Shown here: positions 56,660 through 64,000 of the stretch, piece after piece
Numbering within the stretch: position 1 is the first letter of the stretch
Layout: each line of letters starts with the position of its first letter
NCBI RefSeq assembly: GCF_910592395.1
Contig: NC_088313.1
Coordinates: 8,930,501 to 8,994,500 of the forward strand
Origin: Lineus longissimus
Lineage: Eukaryota > Nemertea > Pilidiophora > Heteronemertea > Lineidae
Length of the DNA stretch: 64,000 bases
Direction: 5' to 3'
The notes under the pieces: generated by a model
Databases searched by the model: none
What the model was told of the DNA's origin: nothing
What the model saw: only the letters and a program-made list of their open reading frames with translations
Made by a program: the position numbers and the translations under genes

Positions 56660-58026
56660 TGAAGCCCAGTTTCAGCTGGCAACTCGCAGAAAAGAATTAC
56701 CCCAGGGTGTTTTCTTTTCTGCGAGTTGGACTAGTTAGCCATTTCTAGACCCGATAAATGACATTGGAAATGAAAGAGGACATCTCTGCTATGAGGCTGA
56801 CTATCAGTGTGGCCATACATGACTAAATACAAGGGCATTTGGCCATGCTTTGCCAATTTCAGCTGGCAACTCGCAGAAAAGAATTACCCCAGGGTGTTTT
56901 CTTTTCTGCGAGTTGGACTAGTTAGCCATTTCTAGACCCGATAAATGACATTGGAAATGAAAGAGGACATCTCTGCTATGAGGCTGCCTATCAGTGTGGC
57001 CATACATGACTAAATACAAGGGCATTTGGCCATGCTTTGCCAATTTCAGCTGGCAACTCGCAGAAAAGAATGACCCCAGGGCGTTTTTTTTTCTGCGAGT
57101 TGGACTAGTTAGCCATTTCTAGACCCGATAAATGACATTGGAAATGAAAGAGGACATCTCTGCTATAAGGCTGCCTATCAGTGTGGCCATACATGACTAA
57201 ATACAAGGGCATTTGGCCATGCTTTGCCAATTTCAGCTGGCAACTCGCAGAAAAGAATTACCCCAGGGTGTTTTCTTTTCTGCGAGTTGGACTAGTTAGC
57301 CATTTCTAGACCCGATAAATGACATTGGAAATGAAAGAGGACATCTCTGCTATGAGGCTGCCTATCAGTGTGGCCATACATGACTAAATACAAGGGCATT
57401 TGGCCATGCTTTGCCAATTTCAGCTGGCAACTCGCAGAAAAGAATGACCCCAGGGTGTTTTCTTTTCTGCGAGTTGGACTAGTTAGCCATTTCTAGACCC
57501 GATAAATGACATTGGAAATGAAAGAGGACATCTCTGCTATGAGGCTGCCTATCAGTGTGGCCATACATGACTAAATACAAGGGCATTTGGCCATGCTTTG
57601 CCAATTTCAGCTGGCAACTCGCAGAAAAGAATTACCCCAGGGTGTTTTCTTTTCTGCGAGTTGGGCTAGTTAGCCATTTCTAGACCCGATAAATGACACT
57701 GGAAATGAGAGGGGGCATCTCTGATATGAGGCATCCTACCAGTGTGGCCATACATGACTAAATACAAGGGCATTTGGCCATGCTTTGCCAATTTCAGCTG
57801 GCAACTCGCAAAAAAGATTTACCCGGGGGTTTTCTTTTGCGATTTGGGCTAGTTTGACATTTTTAGACCCATTTAATGACACTGGAATTGAAAGAAGGCA
57901 TCTGGCATTTTTAACTCGCAAATCCAACTCGCAACTCGCAAATGTAACTCGCAACTCGCAAATCCAACTCGCAACTCGCAAATGTAACTCGCAACTCGCA
58001 AATCCAACTCGCAACTCGCAACTCGC
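56660..58026 (-). repeat. Right terminal inverted repeat array
   Basis: Seven units of about 184 bp, inverted relative to the left array. Each has the palindrome CAACTCGCAGAAAAG ... CTTTTCTGCGAGTTG (near 56686, 56871, 57055, 57239, 57427, 57617 and 57800), then CTAGTTAGCCATTTCTAGAC and CAGTGTGGCCATACATGAC. The outer cap at 57912-58026 is (AACTCGCAACTCGCAAATCC)n, the complement of the left cap. The inner five or six units are nearly identical (local homogenisation). The outermost unit is the most diverged. Confidence 0.9.
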
Positions 58027-58279
58027 AGAAAACCCTCAGAGTTTCAGAGTATCATGTTTCCCGATAAAAAAAGTTAGTTTCTTATCATGTTGAATGCATC
58101 GCATGCACATTCTAAACACTTTGATTCATTTAAAATGATCTTTGTGTGACAAATTTCCTGTCACGTTGCATGCATCACATTAAATTTTTTTGTTTCATTG
58201 AAGTTGTCTTTCTTGAATCATCCGAGGCCTTATCTGTTGTAGGGGAAACACTGGCATACAGAAACACTCACAATACTAG

Positions 58280-58870
58280 ACCGGTATTAACGGTGGAAGA
58301 CCATATCTGGCTAAACACTGCTTGTGACAAAGACCAAATGGTTGCTAGTATGACAGCGAGACCACATCAGGCTATGCAGAGCTGGTGGTGACAACGAGAC
58401 AGAATGATTATGACACTGAGACAACATCGGGCTAAGCAGACAATGTTTTGTGACAATGAGACAACATCGGGCTAATGCAGACACTGGTTGTAACTATGGG
58501 ACAAAACGGTTATGAGACCACATCGGGCTACATGCAGACAATGGTTGTGACAAAGACCAAATGGTTATGGCAATGAGCTCGAGACAACAGGTGAAAGCAG
58601 ACACTGGTTGTGACAATGAGAGAAATGGTTATGGCACCGAGGAGACCACATCAGGCTAAGCAGCCACTTGTTCTTGCAAAGACTAAAAGTGATGATAGTA
58701 GGACCAGGCTGGGCAGACATTGGTTTTGAAATGAAACCATCATGCCAAATGGTTGTGACAGGGAGACCAAGAGGGCAGTGAGACCATCACGGCCCAGCCA
58801 GACACAGATTGCGACATGAGACAACCAAATGGAGCCAACCAGACAGCTGATTACGGCAGTGGGAAAACTC
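58280..58870. repeat. Degenerate tandem repeat with GACAATGAGACAACATCGGG
   Basis: Irregular units of about 55-75 bp carrying variants of TGGTTGTGACAAnGAGACnA and CATCGGGCTAAGCAGACA. A short open frame at the left edge (58146-58391) has no motif and reads into the repeat; I do not call it a gene. Confidence 0.7.
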
Positions 58871-58880
58871 CCCCCCCCCA

Positions 58881-59552
58881 TTAAAGTCCTTTGCTGTAAT
58901 TAATCATGGCGACAGACTATGCTCTATAGAGACCCCCCGTACAGAAGGCACGACGATTTTTCGTTGACCACACGCGACCTATTATGCTCTGTTGCTCATA
59001 CCTGTCAATCCAGTAAGGAACCGTCGAGACAATCTGCTAGAGCGATGATCAGCTTTAGTCGCCGCTGGTGACCGAAAAGAACAGTCTTCTTTTGCTCGAG
59101 TATCTTGGGTAATTTATTGATATAACCCAGGTATGACTCGCGGTGTCTTGTCAAGTTCACTTACACCAGATACTCTAGTTTCATCCATCTAAGACTGTAT
59201 CTTAATCATATCGCTGAAGAGCTTTATTGGAACATGGAGGTTCAATGACGAAATGACAGTTTGGGGCCTCACCCACTTTCAATCCTCATGTAATATTGGA
59301 TATGACCACTACCATGTGCGTATTGCAAAAATAACATTGAATGTTATATTCAGAAATGGTCTTCGATTAGTGAAACAAGAGTACACATAGTACTGTAACT
59401 TGTCTCTTCCATTCTGAATATAATATTCTGCCTTCATATCATCCCATTCTCGAAAAGCTCGCACACACCGTCAGTATTTTAGGAGTGAGATAATGTTTGC
59501 GTCGTTTGGGTTGCTTTTTCACAACTCCGTATTTATTTTTCTATGTCACAAT
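58881..59552. other. No recognisable gene
   Basis: Unique sequence with no domain; it would contain the promoter and 5' exon(s) of the OTU-like gene. Confidence 0.4.
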
Positions 59553-60464
59553 AGGCCTCTCTCGGATTTTCGGACAGTACAAGTATATGGCGATGGATAC
59601 TGCATAATGAATTCGTTTCGCATAGCTGTGGAAACCAACAGACCATCTGCGAAGATGCTAGAAGAACTACAGTATGAGATTCTTGCCAATCTAGATACAT
59701 ACAGTCCGTTTATGACCGAAAACAGTGATATTGTCGCTGAACTCGACGCGTACGTTTACCACGGCAATTATTCCAACGAGGTCGGCGATTTAATCGTGCA
59801 CGCCCTGGCCAACATGTACCGGACCAAGATTGTAGTTCATGTTGTGGGTGGTGGGACGATTGTAGCAACCCCTAATGATAATGTTGTCCTCGATGAAGCA
59901 CACCTCCAGAAAGTTGGCGAGCACTACGACGCATTGCTTCCGAAAGACGCCAATCCAGTTGTTTTGAGTAGCAGCGATGATGAGGGGGACGTGGCCGATG
60001 ACGTAATCATGAGAGGTATGTCAGAAATCGACCAGCAGGCCTGATAATTATTATTAACTCGTTCTTGTTCTTCTATCCCCTATTTAAGCATTCTGGTTGT
60101 GCCTTGGTCCTCGTAGACCAACTTCTGTTGTTACATTAGCATCGTACACCTAAGTATCGGGCACAACCAACTTAGGCCAACACATCTGTTGAGGGAAAAG
60201 AAGTGCTGGTTGGCCTACGGAAATTAAATCACGGCATACAGTAACGGAATCTGATACAATTTTATGCGATAAATTACATGTGCAACAAGCCACGACGAGA
60301 TCTGAGGGAGGGACAATCATATATCGTTAGTTGATATTGTCCTGTCACAAAGTTACTCACTTGATTTTAGTTGTGTGTTTTTTTCCAGAAGAAGAAGAGG
60401 AAAATGAAGCTGATAGGCCTGTGCCATGTGCCGGTATAAAGAAAGAACAACTCGGCAAGATGTA
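59553..60464 (+). CDS. OTU-like cysteine protease family protein, two exons seen
   Basis: Exon 1 (about 59553-60016, possible acceptor CACAATAG) has YGDGYCIMNSFRIA, matching the OTU motif Asp-Gly-x-Cys, and the C-terminal EHYDALLP, matching the OTU His-Tyr-Asp block, with DLIVHALANMY between them as in OTU folds. Donor GAGAG|GTATGT (phase 1); exon 2 from 60389 (TTTTTTTCCAG) reads EEEENEADRPVPCAG and ends at TAA 60462-60464. OTU proteases remove ubiquitin. The domain is short (about 150 residues), and Tyr replaces the usual Asn/Asp before the Cys. An ATG at 59493 opens the same frame, but its leader is hydrophobic and unlike OTU proteins, so a spliced start is preferred. It may be host or transposon-borne; OTU genes are common transposon passengers. 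Confidence 0.6.
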
Positions 60465-60564
60465 AAAAGAAACATCGTTGTGAATCAGGTCATTGTGAAT
60501 GGCTTTTATTTGTACGAAACCCATTCTAAAGCCAAGAAATTCAAGTCCCCCGGAATCTTAGGCC

Positions 60565-60696
60565 GGTGTAAAAGTAAAATGTGTCCTTCGGACCGTTTTC
60601 CCCAGAGAGAAAAATGTCCTATGGGACATTTCTTCCTGTCTTATATATAGACGATCCGGACATTTTAAACGGCCGGACACTTTTTTCTTTTACACC
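60565..60696. repeat. 132-bp inverted repeat (MITE-like)
   Basis: Starts GGTGTAAAAGTAAAATGTGTC and ends GGACACTTTTTTCTTTTACA then CC; the arms are complementary over about 22 bp with a few mismatches. TATATATA lies in the middle. No coding. The sequence just outside (GTCCGGCT near 60729) suggests a somewhat larger element. Confidence 0.7.
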
Positions 60697-61195
60697 TATG
60701 ACAGTTAAAACTGTCCGCAGTGAAATTGTCCGGCTACGGTTCGCAGTAAAAAGTAAAAAGGGATTTCTTAAGTTTTTCTTTCCTGGGCTTTAGAGGGGGC
60801 AAGCCCTCAAGACCCCCCAAAAGGGAGCTTTCATTTACACTTTAGAGCACAAGGCTGAAACTGGCGATGATCAACACCATTGAATAACCTGATCAGAATA
60901 AACCACTTAAGAAAAAGAAAATTCTGGGGTTTCGGTTTTAAGAAGGGTCTCAGTAGGTGGCTCTCAGGGGTTCCAATTACACTTTGGAGCACAAGGTCAG
61001 AATTCATACTGGTGACTCTATTTATAAACCATGTCCAAAATGTGAAACTTAAGAAATGATATTCCCTGGCGTTTCCAGATAAGAAGGGTCCTTTTTGATC
61101 CTAAGGGTCCAAATTGGGGACCATTTACACTTTGGAGAACAAGGTTGACTTTGGTATATCTTACACCCCTGGCGACACCTAACATCGAGCGTTAG
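60697..61195. other. No recognisable gene; degenerate direct repeats
   Basis: A block with TTTACACTTTnGAGnACAAGG occurs three times (near 60834, 60970 and 61123), spaced 135-155 bp, with GAAGGGTC between. Probably the upstream control region or a relic LTR-like region of the DIRS-like element. Confidence 0.55.
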
Positions 61196-61202
61196 TATAA
61201 AT
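61196..61202 (+). promoter_or_regulatory. TATA box upstream of the DIRS-like element
   Basis: TATAAAT followed about 25-30 bases later by a pyrimidine-rich initiator region (CGTTCACTATTCTC). Placed at the start of the putative retroelement transcript. Confidence 0.45.
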
Positions 61203-61488
61203 ATGCCCACCCATTCGGCCTCGTTCACTATTCTCTCTCCTGCCGTCTGTATAGGCAGTCTTTTGTTCGCCGCTCCTCATTTCACGGTAGGTTTTCCACG
61301 CGGATTCTTCCTTGGATATTCGTTTTCTCTCTTTCCCTGGATATCGCTCCTTCTGGCCGTTTTTTCTCGGCACTTTGTTATTTATTCCGATTTTTGTTTT
61401 CGCATTTCCCGTTTTCCTCGCTTTTTTCGGGTTATCGTGACAGTTTTCTTACGTTTGTTGTGTGTACGGCCGGTCTCTTTGATTCACA

Positions 61489-61660
61489 CCGTTGCGAGCT
61501 TTGCTGGCGGTGGCCTTGCGAGCTTTGGCTGGGGCGTATATCTGTATATCGTTGCGAGCTTTTGCTGGCGATAGCCTTGCAAGCTTTGGCTGGGGCGTAT
61601 ATATTACCTTGTAAGCTTTGGCTGGGGTACAGACCGTTGCAAGCTTTGGCTGGCGGCAAT
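61489..61660. repeat. GTTGCGAGCTTTGGCTGG tandem repeat
   Basis: Seven irregular copies of TTGCRAGCTTTGGCTGGnG, spaced about 20-35 bp, in the 5' leader of the DIRS-like element. Open on both strands, but repeat-driven. Confidence 0.8.
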
Positions 61661-62066
61661 TTTTTGCTCCTTCTGGTGGGAGAGCCACGCTCGATGGTTT
61701 CAGGATTTATCCCCAGACATTTCTTCTGAGTGCATGAGTCGCTGTAAGGGCCCTTGTACGTTACCCGGGGTGGCGTCTAGACGGCCCTTTGTTTGGCACG
61801 CGAAGGCAGGCCCCTCGTATGTTGTAATGTAGAGGTGCTTTGCTCGGACTGGAGCTTATGCTTGTTGCTCTTATGCAAGCCCGTTAGGCCTATTTAACTT
61901 CTGTATTATGGCCTTTTTTCTCGGTGATTGTTTACTCGCTTTGTTACGGTCCTATCCTTTGCACTTCATTTATACCGCTGCTTATATTTTCATATGGTTC
62001 TCCCTACTACTTTGAAAAAGCGTCACTCTCTGCGGGGTAAAAAACTTATTGCCGCTCTTTAAAGCG

Positions 62067-63226
62067 ATGGCAGCTGCGGAGTCCCCAAAACAATTGGCTA
62101 GAATTTCAAAGGATGAACCGCTGGACGGCATGTCAATGGATAGAATGTGATTCCACTTCTCCAAGTTGACGGGAGAAGACACCGACGATACACTGAAAAT
62201 GCTAGGGCGAGATCAGGATTCGACCCCTCTACTTTTGCATCATACGGTTGTCCTCGCCAACTCCATTGGTCAGCCCACCGGCCAGTCTCTCAAGGTAAGC
62301 TCGATTAAGCTATAAGCGATTTTCTCATTCCACGTCTGAGGCTTTCTCACAAAGCTCGTTGGCTTACGTACCAGTCGTAGTCGCTAAGATTATATATATG
62401 TAAGTACTTAATGACAGATCGTTCCATACATCCCGCCTCCGGTCCGAGTCCCTCCCTGTCTCCCACAGTAAAATGAGTCGTGTTCTTTTCTTTCTAGTCC
62501 AAGCCTGCACCTCCATCCGCGGTTCCTTCGGCGGCCGAGCCCCTGTCGTCCTCTGACGCGGACGCTGTTGATTCCCCTCTGCCGCTCCCTCCTGCCGCCA
62601 AAGTTCGAAAAACTTCTGACACCGATTTCGCAACGCAGGCTGCTAAAGAGAAGGTGAGGTCCCTGGCTCTCCAGCAAGAGCCGAATGAGTCTCTTCTTTT
62701 ACTCTTCTTGGACGAGTTGGCAACAACGGCGGCTGCGACAATATCGAAGGACTCCAGCCTCTATGAGGATCTCTACCGGCAAGCCAGAAGGCACCAGGGA
62801 AAAGTAGACATTGCGGCCTTAGCTTTAAATGTGTTAGGGGGAGGGGTTGCCGATGTGATCTCCAAGGCACTAGTTAAATGCCTCAAGCCAAAGCCAATGC
62901 CTCCACAGTTTTTTCCAGAGCGTCCCCCTAAGCCTGTAAAGCAATCCCCTCCTCGAGAGGCCAAGTCGCCCCTGGCGGATCTATACCCCCAACTGGCTAT
63001 CTCTCAACTGCTTTCCCCGCTACTTAATTCGGGTGGTAGAGGGTATTCAAATTACTCGCGTGGCTACTCTAGGGGATACGGTGGAGGATATGGAAGGCGC
63101 CCTTTCCGTGGTGGTCCAGGGGGTACTTACGGCGGCAGAGCTGCCTACACTTGTTATTTCTCTCACTCCCCGGACCACTACATACGTGACTGTGACAAAA
63201 TGAAGCAGGCCAAGCCGCCCATTTAG
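62067..63226 (+). pseudogene. Gag-like protein of DIRS-like retroelement, spliced
   Basis: Exon 1 from the ATG at 62067 (MAAAESPKQLARISKDEPLD) to TCAAG|GTAAGC at 62294, with one in-frame TGA at 62148-62150; exon 2 from TTTCTTTCTAG at 62497 to the TAG ending at 63226, both phase 0. The product has a Pro/Ala/Ser-rich segment, a helical middle (LLLLFLDELATTAAATISKD), then a Gly/Arg/Tyr-rich stretch (GGRGYSNYSRGYSRGYGGGY) and a zinc-knuckle-like C/H set (CYFSHSPDHYIRDC). RNA-binding RGG/GY plus knuckle fits a Gag-like ORF upstream of a DIRS-type polymerase. Homology is inferred from position and composition. Confidence 0.6.
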
Positions 63227-63384
63227 TTTGCCACCTTTTTCTTTCGGTTTCCGTACCCAGTGCGCCTGCCCTAGTGGAGCCTTGCCTTCACTTGGGTCGG
63301 AGACTGAGTTTTCTGTCCTTCATGTCCATACCGTTTACAGTTCGATAGCCGTCGTTAGTAACCGCTATCTCATTGTATTTTCAG

Positions 63385-64000
63385 GTCGTTTCTTCTCTGG
63401 GGTTTAAAGTGCCCGATTGGGAATTGCAAGTGTCTTTCGACCCATTATCAGCTCTCGATTCTAAACGCTCGTCTGCGGTATGGACAACTCTTGCAGGACG
63501 GGAAACTCAGCCTTCGGTCCACGTGAACCCGGATTTTGAAGCTGTCTTAAAGGACAACGCCCCTTTTGATTATAACGTGTTACCTTTAAGAGACCCAGAA
63601 TATTTCCTAGCTGGACAGCTGCATGATGCTAAAGAGCAATGGGAGAGAATAATCCCGTTACTTCAGCATGACAATCCGCCTGCAAACGTAATTCTTTCTT
63701 GGTTTGCCATGGTGTTGATGTTTCTGATTTTTTCATACCGTATAAGGGTAATTTTAAGGGTGAGGCATTCGAGTCTGACGCTCCCCCTTCAAACATTTTT
63801 CAAAATTTTTCCACATCTGCAAATTTGCTAATTTCATCGCTAATGAGCTAGAGCAAAGAATCAAGTCTGGTGCAATAGAACTCCTTGGTAAAGTTGGTGA
63901 ATGCGATATGCCTTTCATCATAATGCCTTTAACCGTAGAACCTTCTAAACCTCGATTATGCCACGATGAGCGATTCCTCAATCTCTGGATTAAAAACAGC
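63385..64000 (+). pseudogene. DIRS-like reverse transcriptase ORF, 5' part, cut by window end
   Basis: An acceptor TATTTTCAG at 63384 opens a frame (VVSSLGFKVPDWEL) to about 63700; it then shifts frame (GVDVSDFFIPYKGNF) and again near 63824, where FANFIANELEQRIKSGAIEL leads to MPLTVEPSKPRLCHDERFLN and LWIKNS at the window edge. The VEPSKPRLCHDxRxLNLW block is characteristic of the start of the RT domain in DIRS-like tyrosine-recombinase retrotransposons. The catalytic RT motifs, RNase H, methyltransferase and tyrosine recombinase would lie beyond 64000. Two frameshifts indicate a decayed copy. Confidence 0.75.

Larger units (their letters stand above)
38272..58026 (+). mobile_element. Candidate ~19.8-kb composite MULE with long terminal inverted repeats
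   Basis: The left (38272-39460) and right (56660-58026) arrays are inverted copies of each other. Each has an outer minisatellite of GCGAGTTGCGAGTTACATTT units followed inward by six or seven units of about 185 bp in matching order. Between them lies a spliced gene on the + strand: kinase (43537-44610), linkers, C76-like peptidase (47051-47680), linkers, and MULE-type transposase (50678-52836, tandemly duplicated). MULEs typically have long terminal inverted repeats, which fits. A HINE-like repeat, a MITE and a LINE are nested inside. I could not define a target duplication; flanking bases just outside the matched ends do not match over 8-11 bp, so the exact ends are uncertain. Confidence 0.65.

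Noticed and set aside
61179-61688. Open frames in the DIRS-like leader on both strands
   Set aside because: Low-complexity or repeat-driven; no conserved residues, and the leader is probably untranslated.

Overview
The window looks like a metazoan nuclear genome, most likely a marine invertebrate; I cannot name the lineage. Evidence: GT-AG introns, CR1/L2-type LINEs ending in microsatellites, a Helentron-type Helitron, a DIRS-like retroelement, Mutator-like (MULE) transposases, and long AT-rich stretches without genes. Almost everything codable is mobile-element sequence in various stages of decay.

Layout. 0.7-0.94 kb: tail of a minus-strand LINE. 0.98-9.76 kb: a decayed Helentron-like element coding for a C76-like cysteine peptidase, zinc-finger/DUF6570 region, Rep nuclease, Pif1-type helicase, AP-endonuclease-like domain (split by a 240-bp solo LTR) and a spliced gene with RPA-like OB folds. 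11.3-12.5, 28.5-29.7 and 39.7-41.3 kb: three copies of a non-autonomous repeat resembling HINE/pearl elements, with (GAC)n tails. 12.7-13.5, 20.6-23.5, 27.6-28.3 and 54.5-55.5 kb: further LINE copies. 14.1-14.5, 32.7-32.9 and 47.9-48.3 kb: MITE-like inverted repeats. 14.8-16.4 kb: an unidentified transposase-like remnant. 59.6-60.5 kb: a small spliced OTU-like gene. 61.2-64 kb: the 5' half of a DIRS-like retroelement, cut by the window end.

The most interesting part is 38.27-58.03 kb. Two arrays of about 185-bp units, in opposite orientation and each capped on the outside by the same short minisatellite, enclose about 17 kb. Inside, splice sites with compatible phases join a Ser/Thr kinase domain, short linker exons, a C76-like cysteine peptidase exon, more linker exons and a zinc-finger MULE-type transposase. 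This reads as a roughly 19.8-kb composite MULE with long terminal inverted repeats. A second, older relative at 24.1-32.6 kb keeps the same peptidase-linker-transposase order and is broken by a nested LINE, a HINE-like repeat and another insertion. The same peptidase fold is also at the N-terminus of the Helitron protein, so one protease type is used by two unrelated DNA transposon classes in one window.

Nearly all these genes carry lesions, so the window is best read as a fossil record of active systems. Some single-base lesions lie in homopolymers and could be assembly errors.
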